From contig JAJCXR010000054.1 in assembly GCA_029263315.1 (NCBI GenBank), positions 372,001 through 436,000 of the forward strand: a stretch of 64,000 nucleotides of DNA. Direction: 5' to 3'. Below are positions 1 to 9,300 of the stretch, one piece after another. The stretch's first letter is position 1. Every line of letters begins with the position of its first letter. Origin of the DNA: Acidobacteriota bacterium (GTDB lineage: Bacteria > Acidobacteriota > Thermoanaerobaculia > Multivoradales > J023). The position numbers were made by a program, and so were the translations under genes. Under the pieces are notes generated by a model. It did not search any database. It was not told the DNA's origin and was given only the letters and a program-made list of their open reading frames with translations.

Positions 1-350
1 CGGGGCGACGCCAGGCCACCGTCGCTCTCGACCAGTAGAAAATCTTCAGCGCCGAGCTCCCCCACCAAGGCGAAGGCATCGTCGTGACGATTGACGAAGG
101 CCACTTGCAGTGTCAGGACATCGTCCAGTGACGCCCCACTGACTTCCATCTCCAGATGACGACGGCCGGCGTGTTGGCTGCGGCTCACCGCCCGGCGCGC
201 CACCTCGGGCGGCGGGGCTTCCGGCGGCTGCGTTGCCGAAGTGATCATCGACGGATCGCCGCCCGACGGATCGCCGCCCGACGGACCGCCGCAGGCTCCG
301 AGTACGAGCATGAAGCCTGCAACAGCGAAACATCTCGCCCTATCTGCCAT
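1..350 (-). CDS. Putative lipoprotein, 3' end outside the window (partial)
   Basis: The reading frame opens with ATG at 350 and stays open to base 1, so only the first ~116 residues are visible. The N-terminus is a short basic stretch and a hydrophobic core ending in a lipobox (LVLGAC, Cys about residue 20), so the product should be a lipid-anchored envelope protein. After the Cys comes a low-complexity linker in which PSGGD is repeated, encoded by three 15-bp tandem units at 249-293. The remainder (for example LDDVLTLQVAFVN) looks like a folded beta-rich domain that I cannot name. It is divergent from the M24 peptidase gene at 470. Function unknown. Confidence 0.65.
   Translation of the reverse strand, partial: MADRARCFAVAGFMLVLGACGGPSGGDPSGGDPSMITSATQPPEAPPPEVARRAVSRSQHAGRRHLEMEVSGASLDDVLTLQVAFVNRHDDAFALVGELGAEDFLLVESDGGLASP
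249..293. repeat. 15-bp tandem repeat, 3 units, coding
   Basis: Three consecutive 15-bp units (consensus CGACGGATCGCCGCC; the third diverges at two positions) encode the repeated PSGGD linker just after the lipobox of the truncated lipoprotein. The unit length keeps the frame, as expected for slippage or unequal crossover in a tolerant linker. Confidence 0.8.
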
Positions 351-354
351 CGAT

Positions 355-385
355 TTGTCCAGCCGGCGCCTGCGGGGCATACAAT
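355..385 (+). promoter_or_regulatory. Possible promoter of the M24 peptidase gene
   Basis: TTGTCC (355-360) and TACAAT (380-385) resemble -35 and -10 boxes but lie 19 bp apart, wider than ideal. The position, about 85 bp before the ATG at 470 in a divergent intergenic region, fits. This is a pattern match only. Confidence 0.3.
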
Positions 386-469
386 CTCCAAACGATCTGG
401 TCAGGTCCAAAGTTGGGCCCAATGATGAACCGGCATGAAACCGTCGTGCCACACCGCCAGGAGAATTCT

Positions 470-1855
470 ATGACGATCCTTCGCCCATCGCTCCATGCCA
501 GCCGCTTTCTTCTCTTGGCCTCACTGATCGCTCTCTGGCTGCCCGGCTCCATGGCCGCGCAAGCCGGGCCAGCGCAAGGGCGCATCATCGACGCCCCCGG
601 GGCGGTGCTCGAGCATCGCCAGCGCATCGAGCCGGTCAACCGGATGCTGGAGGATCGGCTCGACAATCTTCTGCCGACCCTGATGCGGGAGAGCGGCATC
701 GACCTCTGGTTGGTGATCAATCGCGAATACGCGGAGGATCCCGTCTACTTCTCCTTGGTACCCGAGCCGGTCTTTGCGGCCCGTCGCACCACCATGTTGG
801 TATTCCATGATCGCGGCCCGGAGGAAGGGGTCGAGCGCCTGACGGTGAGCCGCTATCCCCTGGGCACCCTCTATGAGCCGGCTTGGGAGGGTGGGGATCT
901 GGACGAGCAATGGCAGCGCCTGGCCGAGGTGCTGGCGGAGCGGAACCCGCAACGTATCGGGGTCGATATCAGCCGTCATTGGCCGGTGGCCGATGGGCTG
1001 ACCGCGGGTCTGAGGGATCGCCTGGTGGAGGTACTTTCCCCCGAGCTCAGACAGCGGGTGGTCAGCGCCGAGGAACTGGTGGTTCGCTGGATCGAGAGCC
1101 GCAGCGCAGCCGAGCTCGAGGTCTATCCCCATGTGGTGTCATTGGCCCGTGGCGTGATCTCCGAAGCCTTCTCGGAGCGGGTCATCACACCGGGGGTCAC
1201 CAGCACCGACGATGTCGCTTGGTACATCCGCCAACGCTACAGTGATCTCGGTTTGGACATCTGGTTCATGCCCTATGTCAATCTGCAACGGCCGGGCACC
1301 GAATGCACGGCCGACACCCCATTCTGCGGTATCTCCGGAATCATCCAGCGGGGCGATGTGCTGCACACCGACGTCGGAATCTGCTATCTCCGGCTGTGTA
1401 CCGATACCCAAGAGATGGGTTACGTGGCGAAGATCGGCCAAGGGGAGGCGCCGGATGAGCTACAACAGGCCTTGGCGGTGGGCAATCGCTGGCAGGACCT
1501 GCTGACCGAGGCATTTGTCACCGGCCGCTCCGGCAACCAAATCTCAGCGGCGGCCCAAGACGCCGCCACGGCCGAGGGCATCACCTCGAGCGTCTACACC
1601 CATCCCCTGGGGTTTTTCGGTCACGCCCCTGGGCCGACCATCGGCATGTGGGACAACCAAGGTCCCACGGCGGTGCGGGGCGACTGGCCGCTCTATGCCA
1701 ACACCGGTTATGCCATCGAAGGCAACGTCAAGGTGCCGGTCGCCGCCTGGGACGGTCAAATGGTGCAGATCAAGTTGGAACAGAGCGCCTACTTCGACGG
1801 CCAGAAAGTGCTCTACCTGGCAGGTCGCCAGAGTCGCTGGCATGTGGTGCGCTGA
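470..1855 (+). CDS. Exported M24 family metallopeptidase (Xaa-Pro aminopeptidase-like)
   Basis: Predicted dinuclear-metal peptidase of the pita-bread (M24) fold, 461 residues. The ATG at 470 is chosen because CAGGAG (458-463) precedes it and it begins a classic signal peptide (hydrophobic core, then MAAQA); in-frame ATGs upstream lack both. The five M24 metal ligands can all be placed: D301 and D312 (11 residues apart, as in the family), H385 in FFGHAPGP, E417 and E437. The N-terminal ~220 residues form the creatinase-like substrate domain. Exported M24 enzymes of this kind are predicted to trim proline-containing peptides in the envelope; the true substrate is unknown. The stop lies only 8 bp from that of the convergent channel gene. 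Confidence 0.85.
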   Translation: MTILRPSLHASRFLLLASLIALWLPGSMAAQAGPAQGRIIDAPGAVLEHRQRIEPVNRMLEDRLDNLLPTLMRESGIDLWLVINREYAEDPVYFSLVPEPVFAARRTTMLVFHDRGPEEGVERLTVSRYPLGTLYEPAWEGGDLDEQWQRLAEVLAERNPQRIGVDISRHWPVADGLTAGLRDRLVEVLSPELRQRVVSAEELVVRWIESRSAAELEVYPHVVSLARGVISEAFSERVITPGVTSTDDVAWYIRQRYSDLGLDIWFMPYVNLQRPGTECTADTPFCGISGIIQRGDVLHTDVGICYLRLCTDTQEMGYVAKIGQGEAPDELQQALAVGNRWQDLLTEAFVTGRSGNQISAAAQDAATAEGITSSVYTHPLGFFGHAPGPTIGMWDNQGPTAVRGDWPLYANTGYAIEGNVKVPVAAWDGQMVQIKLEQSAYFDGQKVLYLAGRQSRWHVVR

Positions 1856-1863
1856 AGACTCCC

Positions 1864-3384
1864 TCAAGACAAGCGAAAAAAGCGTCGGATACGGCGCAGC
1901 ATGGTCTGCGATTCCACCTCGAGAGAGTCCGGGGTGCGCGGCGCCTTCTCCCGTGCTTCGAAGGCTGCCACATTGGCCGCTTTGCGCTGCGCCAGAATGC
2001 GGGAGAAGGATTCGGCCAAACCCGGCTCCGATTGCATCAGAGGCATCAAGGCGTCCTTCGACAATACGAGCACCCGGCAGCTGCCATCGGCTCGGACGGT
2101 GGCGCTGCGTTTTTCGCCGGTGAGCAACGACATCTCGCCAAAAACGTCCCCTGGCCCCAGCGCTGCCAACTGGATGCTGCCGGTGCCGATCTTCTGCCCC
2201 GACTGGCTGACCATCACCCGTCCACGGTCGAGAACAAAGAGAGAGTCCCCTGGATCCCCCTCCCGGGTCAGCGCTTCGCCGTCGTCGAAATCGAGGGGAC
2301 GCGCACACTCCGCCAGGCGTCCCAGGGCCTCGGGCTCGAGGTCGGCAAACAAATCCACGTTCGCCAGTTGGCAGGACAGGCGTTGCGCTTGCGCCTCCTT
2401 CTGTCGCGCTTGCTGAGCATCCATCTGGTGCATGTGGATGGTGCGTATGGGGAAGGGAACATAAAGCCCGGCCCGTTGCAACTCGTACCAAATACGGGTG
2501 CGCACCTGATCGGCGACCATTTCGATGCGATGGACGTCCCGCGTCCATACCCGCAAGTCGAAGCCGATGGCGTGGTCGCCGTAGCGGTGCAACAGGGCCT
2601 GGGGTGGCGGCTCGGCGAGCACCGAGTCCACGGCCCGAGCCGCCCCGAGGAGAGCTGCTCGGCAATCCGCCGGCGGTGCCTCGTAGGGCAAACCGACGAT
2701 AAAAGAGAAAGCCACCGGCAACCTACCGGAGCCATAGCTGATCAGGCGACGATCCGCCAGGGTCGCATTGGGTTCCACCAGACGCACCCCGAGGTTCGTG
2801 CGCAGCTGTGTCGAGCGCCACGACATCGACTCCACGATCGCGGGCTGGCCATCGAGGGACAACCAATCCCCTTCCTTGATGCGTCCCTCCAGCTCCATGG
2901 AGACTCCGGCGAAGACATTCTTCAACACATCCTGCAGGGCCAAACCCAAGACGGCCGAAACGACCGTCGAGGACACCAGGACGGTGGGCAGCGGCACGCT
3001 GTGGATGGCGGTGAGGGCGAAAATGCCCGAGGCGACCACCGACAAGAAACGCACCACGTTGTAGAGCAGCCGCGGCACCAAGTAGCGCCCTTCCTGGTGC
3101 ATGGCCTTGGGATCCAAGGGGCGCACCACCAAGAAAGAGTCCAGCAGGCCGAACAAAACCAGGACGGAAAAAACCAGCGCGCCGGTGCAAAGAAGTTGCC
3201 ACAGGGCACCGTCTTCGTCGGCCCACGGCGTGCCCTCGAAAACCATGAATATTGCCAGCAGGATGGCCCAGAGATGAAAGAGCAGGCCACCTCGAAAGCC
3301 CTTCTGCCAGCGCCGAAGACCCCAGAAGACCAGCTCGAGGGCAAGCACCACCGCCACCACGACCAGCGTATTCATCCAACTCAT
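1864..3384 (-). CDS. MscS-type mechanosensitive channel with C-terminal cyclic-nucleotide-binding domain
   Basis: Membrane channel protein of about 506 residues. The N-terminus has four or so hydrophobic segments, followed by the MscS pore helix and beta domain (GLALQDVLKNVFAG, then EGDWLSLDG). The last ~150 residues are a cyclic-nucleotide-binding fold with a phosphate-binding-cassette-like motif (GEMSLLTGEKRSATV). Such fusions are predicted to couple ion flux to a nucleotide or ligand signal. The start is uncertain: ATG at 3384 begins the first membrane helix, but in-frame ATGs at 3429, 3444 and 3492 would add 15-36 unconserved residues, and none has a good ribosome-binding site. Convergent with the M24 gene. 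Confidence 0.85.
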   Translation of the reverse strand: MSWMNTLVVVAVVLALELVFWGLRRWQKGFRGGLLFHLWAILLAIFMVFEGTPWADEDGALWQLLCTGALVFSVLVLFGLLDSFLVVRPLDPKAMHQEGRYLVPRLLYNVVRFLSVVASGIFALTAIHSVPLPTVLVSSTVVSAVLGLALQDVLKNVFAGVSMELEGRIKEGDWLSLDGQPAIVESMSWRSTQLRTNLGVRLVEPNATLADRRLISYGSGRLPVAFSFIVGLPYEAPPADCRAALLGAARAVDSVLAEPPPQALLHRYGDHAIGFDLRVWTRDVHRIEMVADQVRTRIWYELQRAGLYVPFPIRTIHMHQMDAQQARQKEAQAQRLSCQLANVDLFADLEPEALGRLAECARPLDFDDGEALTREGDPGDSLFVLDRGRVMVSQSGQKIGTGSIQLAALGPGDVFGEMSLLTGEKRSATVRADGSCRVLVLSKDALMPLMQSEPGLAESFSRILAQRKAANVAAFEAREKAPRTPDSLEVESQTMLRRIRRFFRLS

Positions 3385-3550
3385 GGGCCGGTATTGTCGC
3401 ACACCGATGACTGCATCCCGCCATGGCATCTGGCTCGAGGCCATCCAAGAAACGGTGTCGATGAGGGCGCAGGAGGACGGCCCCCGAGCCACGATCTCAG
3501 TGGAGCGAAGTCGGATCTAGCCAGCGGCAAAAACCAAAAGATACGGCGGG

Positions 3551-3572
3551 GCCGCCCTTATTTCAGGGCGGC
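3551..3572. promoter_or_regulatory. Perfect 7-bp hairpin in intergenic region
   Basis: GCCGCCC pairs with GGGCGGC across an 8-nt loop. No T-run follows on either strand, so it is not a standard intrinsic terminator. It may be a regulatory hairpin in the leader of the channel gene. Confidence 0.35.
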
Positions 3573-3664
3573 TGACCGGTAGGATCTTGGGGTAGGGAAT
3601 GGGGTAGGCTCTTGACGTGATCAGTTCGCCGGTGAAGGCGCCCTGACTTTTGGGACATGCAATT

Positions 3665-3684
3665 CATGACGTTTTGGCGTCATG
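3665..3684. promoter_or_regulatory. Inverted repeat CATGACG-N6-CGTCATG
   Basis: A perfect 7-bp dyad with a 6-bp centre, in the size range of dimeric repressor operators. A second dyad (GATCC-N6-GGATC) follows at 3689-3704. No regulator gene is adjacent, so any role is conjecture. Confidence 0.3.
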
Positions 3685-4315
3685 CGACGATCCGGTAAAG
3701 GATCCTCCGCTGTTGCAGATCTAATTAAGCAAGGCATGTGCCAACTTCCCGCAAAGCCCCCGTCGGCAGACAATCGTCCCCGCTTCTGCCCTTTCCGACT
3801 CTCGATCCATCGAACGAATGGCCTCCTCGCCTAGCCCATCTTGGGGCGAGTGCCTGCCCGTACGCACACCTGTCAGAATCTTTTTGTGGCCCCCCAGAGA
3901 CATTCTACGGGCGCCGGGCCCCGCCCCCAGAGCAGTTTTCCGGCCTCGGCGCGATAATTTCAACCGCATTCGCCATGCTCTCAGGACATAATTGCGGAAT
4001 AAAAGCTCCTCCCCGTTGATCCGTGGAAGATGGGTCGGAATAGCCCATTTTTCAGTTGTAAAGAGATTGCAAAAGCCGTTTTTGCCCAGGATCAGACACG
4101 AACCCCAATTTTCGGCCACGCCCCTCGTGTCCCCAAAAAGTGCCAACACGACACCCCAGGGGTACAAATATGTCGCATTGCGATGACAGAACCCGCCAGC
4201 CCAAGAAAATGCGGCTGCCTGCTTTGGCCGGCCTAGGTTAGAATGCGTCGACTCTTTGTTGCCCCTTCACTCTCCCCACGGCGGTTCGCTATACCTTGGA
4301 GGCTCCGGTCAAGTC

Positions 4316-5251
4316 ATGCCTAAAGCACTCGAATACAACTCCACCATCGTCGACCGTATCGACCTGACCCGGGAGCTGTCGATCTTCAAGGTCCGTCCGG
4401 ACGAGCCCATGACAGGTCCAGAGCTGATCCCTGGGCAGTATGTAACTTTGGGGATGAACAATGTAACCCATCCTGAGCTCGGTTCGGTGAGACGCCCGAT
4501 GTCCATCGTCTCAGCCCCCCAGGAGAAGGACAGTCTCGAGTTCTACATCCGCTGGGTGAAGTTTCCGGAATCCAGCAACCCACTGACCCATCTCCTGTGG
4601 CCAGCCAAGGTGGGAGATCGCATGTTCATGCGGGCCAAACCGGTGGGTAAGTTCACCATCCATCACACGGTGGGCGACGACGACCCACGCCAGATCATCT
4701 GTGTGGCGGCCGGCACCGGGCTGGCCCCGTTCATCAGCATGGTGCGGAAAGACTTCTTGCAGAACCCCTCCAGCGACTTGAGCCGCTGGGTCATCCTGCA
4801 CGGCGCGTCCTACCCCGAGGATCTGGGTTACCGGGAAGAGCTCATGACCTTGCAACAGCGAGGTTTACACTACTTCCCCAGTATAAGCCGTCCGCAGCAG
4901 GCCCCTGACTGGCAAGGAGATGTTGGGCGGGTGGAAGATTTCTTCCTGTCGGATCGCCTTGCCAAGCTGGAGCAGCAGCTGGGATATGCACCCGGTGGGC
5001 TGACCGCCCAACGTGCCCTGATCTACATCTGTGGTCTGCAAGGTACCATCGGCGAGACCATCAAACGTTCTGCCTGCCGTGGTTTCATCCCAGAGAATCG
5101 CAAGATACGACGCGCTTTGGGGGCGTCCGAAGACTTGGCCCCCAGCTTGTTTTTCGAGCAGTACGACAACACCCCGGTCATCGACACCCAGGACGAGGCG
5201 CTGATGGCAACCCTTCGCCAACAACTTCAGAACGCCCTCGTTTCGGCTTGA
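4316..5251 (+). CDS. Ferredoxin/flavodoxin--NADP+ reductase family protein
   Basis: FAD-containing oxidoreductase of 311 residues predicted to pass electrons between NAD(P)H and a ferredoxin or flavodoxin. The FAD-domain signature RRPMSIVSAP lies near residue 60, and the NAD(P)-binding domain starts with AAGTGLAPF near residue 130; YICGLQG near 237 is the usual C-terminal nucleotide-contact segment. The ATG at 4316 is chosen because TGGAGG (4297-4302) lies upstream, although the spacing is long, and the fold starts at once. A TAGAAT box (4239-4244) about 75 bp upstream may be the -10 element. The methyltransferase gene follows after 36 bp on the same strand, so the two may be co-transcribed; no functional link is evident. 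Confidence 0.85.
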   Translation: MPKALEYNSTIVDRIDLTRELSIFKVRPDEPMTGPELIPGQYVTLGMNNVTHPELGSVRRPMSIVSAPQEKDSLEFYIRWVKFPESSNPLTHLLWPAKVGDRMFMRAKPVGKFTIHHTVGDDDPRQIICVAAGTGLAPFISMVRKDFLQNPSSDLSRWVILHGASYPEDLGYREELMTLQQRGLHYFPSISRPQQAPDWQGDVGRVEDFFLSDRLAKLEQQLGYAPGGLTAQRALIYICGLQGTIGETIKRSACRGFIPENRKIRRALGASEDLAPSLFFEQYDNTPVIDTQDEALMATLRQQLQNALVSA

Positions 5252-5287
5252 GCCGCCCCGCGCCGTATCGCTGAGCAAACCACCGCG

Positions 5288-6256
5288 GTGCGTGTCCTCG
5301 AGCTCTACAGCGGTATCGGTGGGCTAGCCGCTGCCTTGGCTTCCGTGGCTCCCCGGGCGACCGTGGTGGCCGCCCTCGACATCAACCACCTGGCCCGTCA
5401 GGTCTACTCGGCAAATTTTTCCCATCCGGTCATCGGAGCGGCGGTCGAGTTCATACCGGTCGAGCGCTTCCGGGCCTGGAAAGCCGATCTGTGGTGGATG
5501 TCCCCGCCCTGCCAACCCTTTACCCGTCGCGGCAAACAGCGGGATGCCAGAGACCCAAGGGCCATCACCTTCCTGCGTGCCATCGAGCATCTCGAGGAGG
5601 TGCGCCCGACCTTCTTGGCCCTCGAGAACGTTCCCGCCTTTCGCGGTTCGGACGTCCACCGGCGGCTCCTGGATACCCTCGAAGCCTCGGGCTATATCCA
5701 TCGTCGCGAATGCCTGCTCTGCCCCAGTACCCTCGGGCTCCCCAATCGCCGTCTGCGCTATTACCTGGTGGCCGGTCGCCGTCCCCTCGCACCTTGGTCA
5801 GCCTCCGCCGGCGATGACGCCCCCCTTCCCCGTCGGCCCTTGGCATCATTCATCGACACAACCTACGACGGGACGCTGGTCGTCGACCCTGCGTTGCAGG
5901 AACGCTACGCCGGTGCCCTGCACATCGTCGACGCCGAAGACCCCGAGGCCGAGACCCGCACTTTCACTTCGGCCTATGGAAGATCGCCGGTGCGCAGCGG
6001 CTCGTATCTGCGCCAAGGGACCCTGCCCCAAGGGACCCGGCACCAAGAAACGGTGATCCGGCGTTTCGCTCCCCATGAGATCTTACGCCTGTTGGGGTTC
6101 CCTGAGACGTTTCGGCTACCGCCTTCCTTGCCCCGTCACAAGGCGTGGCAACTGGTTGGCAACAGTTTGTCCCAGCCAGCGGTCCGCGCCGTCCTGCAAG
6201 GAGTGCCCGGGCTTTGTTCGGCGCAGTCATTCACACCCACAACATCGTTTCTTTAA
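5288..6256 (+). CDS. C5-cytosine methyltransferase, Dnmt2/TRDMT1-like (orphan)
   Basis: SAM-dependent cytosine-C5 methyltransferase of 322 residues with a GTG start. Motif I (LELYSGIGG) is at the N-terminus, the catalytic PCQ has Cys75, ENV starts at residue 113, motif VIII is RRLRYYLVA, and the C-terminus has GNSLSQ. From memory of the Dnmt2 family, several blocks match Dnmt2 better than restriction-modification enzymes: SPPCQPFTR, LGLPNRRLRYYLVA, RRFAPHEILRLLGFP, and a target-recognition region that is very short. The Dnmt2 hallmark CFT appears as TFT (residues 225-227). No restriction endonuclease or Vsr gene is next to it. I infer that the substrate is tRNA rather than DNA, as shown for eukaryotic Dnmt2 and reported for a Geobacter homologue; a DNA methylase remains possible. 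Confidence 0.8.
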   Translation: MRVLELYSGIGGLAAALASVAPRATVVAALDINHLARQVYSANFSHPVIGAAVEFIPVERFRAWKADLWWMSPPCQPFTRRGKQRDARDPRAITFLRAIEHLEEVRPTFLALENVPAFRGSDVHRRLLDTLEASGYIHRRECLLCPSTLGLPNRRLRYYLVAGRRPLAPWSASAGDDAPLPRRPLASFIDTTYDGTLVVDPALQERYAGALHIVDAEDPEAETRTFTSAYGRSPVRSGSYLRQGTLPQGTRHQETVIRRFAPHEILRLLGFPETFRLPPSLPRHKAWQLVGNSLSQPAVRAVLQGVPGLCSAQSFTPTTSFL

Positions 6257-6258
6257 GC

Positions 6259-6267
6259 TGCTAGAAT
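6259..6267 (+). promoter_or_regulatory. Extended -10 promoter element before the lamin-tail/nuclease gene
   Basis: TGCTAGAAT fits an extended -10 box (TGn plus TAGAAT). It lies 95 bp upstream of the ATG at 6362, right after the methyltransferase stop codon. No convincing -35 hexamer is visible, which extended -10 promoters can tolerate. Confidence 0.4.
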
Positions 6268-6361
6268 ACGGTCAACTCTAAGCCACCATCCGATCCAGCG
6301 TGGTGCCTCCAAGGCCTACGTTTGCCCTGTTTCCCTCTATTTCTCGGACACGAGGAGCACC

Positions 6362-9300
6362 ATGAGCCAATTATTCCCCACGCGCACTCCCTCAGTCTCA
6401 TCGGCCTGCCTGGCGCTGGTCCTGCTCGGCCTGCTGATCGCCCTGCCGGTCAGCGCCATCGACGACCACCTGTTGCTCTGTGAGGTGACACAACAACCCA
6501 CCAGCGGTGAGTTCATCGAGATCTACAACCCCACCGGTGTGGCCGTCGACTTGACAAACTACTACCTCTCCGACGACGAGGACTACGCCGTGCTCCCCGG
6601 GGCCAGCGGTGCCGGTCCAGCCCCGAGCATCGGTACATCGGACTTCATCGTTCAATTTCCCCCCGGTAGCAGCATCCCAGCCGATGGGGTGATTGTCGTC
6701 GCCTTTGATGGCGCCGGTTTCTTGATGGATTACGGCATCGCCGCCGACTTCGAGATCAAAGGGACCGACACCGGCACCCTGGACATGCTGGCCACCGACG
6801 TCGGCGCCAGCGCCGGGTTGACCAACGGCGGCGAGAACGTCTCCCTCTTCTTCTGGGACGGCGCCGCTGACCTGGTGCAAGATGTCGACGCGGTCAACGT
6901 CGGCTTGCCTTCGTCCAGCAATGATCTGGGGGACAAAACCGGCGTCACCGTGGATGGCCCCGACGGCGACACCACCGCCTCCATGTATGCCACCGACATG
7001 CTCACCATCCCTTCCCAGGCGTCGGCCCATGGCTTCGGCGAGTCCACCAAGCGACTGTTCCTGGAAGCCACCTTCGAGTCCAACGGCGGCGGTAACGGCA
7101 TCACCGGTGACGACGAAACCACCGAGGACATCAGCCTGACCTGGGACGCCTCACCTTATACCGCCCCCAACCCCGGCACCTGCAGCGCCATGCCCTTGGT
7201 GCCGGTGCTGATCGTCAACGAGATCCAGTCCGATCCCGACGCCACCAACGGTGACGCCAACGGCGACGGCAGCGTCGACACCAGTCAGGATGAATTTGTC
7301 GAGATCTACAACGACTCAGGTTTCCCCCTCGACATCTCCGGTTGGACCTTGGCCGACGGCGCCCAAGTACGCCACACTTTCCCCGCCGGTACGGTGATCC
7401 CCGATCAATGTGCCGTCGTCGTCTTCGGTGGCGGTACCCCCATGGGCAGCTTCGGCAATACCCTGGTGCAAACGGCCAGCACCGGCCTGCTGGGGATGAA
7501 CAACGGCGGCGACAGCGTCATCCTCAACGACGGTATGGGCGATGTGGTCACGGCCATGTACGGCAGCGAGGGAAACAATGATCAGTCCATCACCCTCGAC
7601 CCGGACATCACCGGCTCCTTGCCCTACGTCCTGCACTCCGCCGCCACCGGCTCCGGCGGCACCCTGTTCTCCCCCGGTACCTTCATCGACGGCACCTCTT
7701 TTGCCGGTTGCCCGACCGCTCCTCCGGCGGAATGGATCATCAACGAGATCCACGCCGATCCCGACACCGTGAATGGCGACGCCAACGGCGATAGCACCGT
7801 CAGCACGACGGACGATGAATTTGTCGAGATCTTCAATGACAGCGGCGCTCCCATGGATATTTCCGGCTGGACGTTGTCCGACGCGGTGGGCGTCAAGCAC
7901 ACCTTCCCCGGCGGCACCGTGGTGCCCGACCAATGCACCGTGGTCGTCTTCGGCGGTGGCACCCCCACCGGTACCTTCGAGGATTCCATCGTGCAAACCG
8001 CCAGCACCGGCGGGCTGGGCCTGACCAACGGCGGCGATAGCGTCATCCTTAATGACGGCGTCGGCGACGTCGCCATGGCCATGTTCGGCTCGGAAGGCGG
8101 CAACAACGAGTCGATCAATCTCGAGCCGGACCTCACCGGTATGCCGCCCTACGTGCTGCACTCGACGATCAGTGGCGCCAGCGGCATCTACTCGCCCGGC
8201 ACCTTGGTGGACGGCACACGCTTCTCCGGCTGCCTAGCCGCGGCCAGCGGCTGGATCATCAACGAGGTCAATGCCGATCCGGACACCGTCAATGGCGATG
8301 CCAACGGCGACGGCACCGCAGACTTCAGCGACGACGAGTTCCTCGAGCTCTTCAACGCCACCGGCGCCGCCACCGACATCTCCGGCTGGACGGTCAGTGA
8401 CGCCGTCGGAACACGGCATACTTTCCCCGCTGGAACCGTCGTACCGGACCAGTGCTCCATCGTCGTTTTTGGCGGTGGCGTGCCCACCGGCGCCTTTGGC
8501 GGAGCGATGACCCAGGTAGCATCTACGAGTCAACTGGGATTGAACAACAGTGGCGACACGGTGACCCTCAACGACGGTCTCTCCGACGTCGCAGCGCTCA
8601 CCTACGGCAGCGAAGGGGGCAACAACACCTCCATCACCCTCAGCCCGGACATCAACGGCACGCCGCCGCTGATTCAGCACAACACGGCTCCGGGCTCCGG
8701 CGGCGCCCTCTTCTCCCCCGGCACGCGAGTGGACGGCGGAGGCTTCGTCGGCTGCCCGCCACCTTCCTCCGGTGTGGTGATCAACGAGATCCATGCCGAT
8801 CCCGACACCACCAACGGCGATGCCAACGGCGACGGCACGGCGGATTTCAGCGACGATGAGCTCGTCGAAATCTTCAACAACAGCGGCAGCGATCTCGATC
8901 TCTCGAGCTGGACCCTGTCCGATGCCACACAGGTGCGACACACCTTCCCGCCGGGAACGGTGATTCCCAACCAATGCGGCATCGTCGTCTTCGGCGGCGG
9001 CATGCCCACCGGCGAGTTTGGCAATGTCATGGTCCAGACCGCCAGCACCGGCTCCCTCGGGCTCAACAACAGTGGTGACACCGTAACCCTCAACGACACG
9101 AAGATGGACATCGAATCGGTGACCTACGGTTCCGAGGGGGGCGACAATCAGTCCATCACCCTCGACCCGGACATCGTCGGCACCCTGCCGATGGTCAAAC
9201 ACTCGGTGGCCACGGGCTCCGACGGAGCTCTTTTCTCCCCCGGCACCAAGGTCGACGGCGTCGGCTTCTTCGGTTGCCCGGTGGGCACGCGGGAGATCTT

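Larger units (their letters stand above)
3385..4315. other. Long intergenic region with three small palindromes, no supported gene
   Basis: About 930 bp between the channel gene (minus) and the flavoprotein gene (plus). Frames on both strands are short and lack conserved-looking sequence. I see three perfect inverted repeats: 3551-3572 (GCCGCCC/GGGCGGC), 3665-3684 (CATGACG/CGTCATG) and 3689-3704 (GATCC/GGATC). The right part is less GC-rich than the coding DNA. It could hold promoters, operators or an unrecognised small RNA; nothing matches a riboswitch or tRNA that I know. Confidence 0.6.

Noticed and set aside
1648..3582. Long plus-strand open frame opposite the MscS gene
   Set aside because: It is antisense to a clear channel gene; its product is Arg/Gln/His-rich with no domain, as expected from GC-rich shadow frames.
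3721..4167. 148-codon minus-strand frame in the long intergenic region
   Set aside because: No ribosome-binding site, no domain, unusual composition; not supported as a gene.
5288..6256. Restriction-modification system
   Set aside because: No endonuclease or specificity gene is adjacent, and the motif blocks look like Dnmt2.
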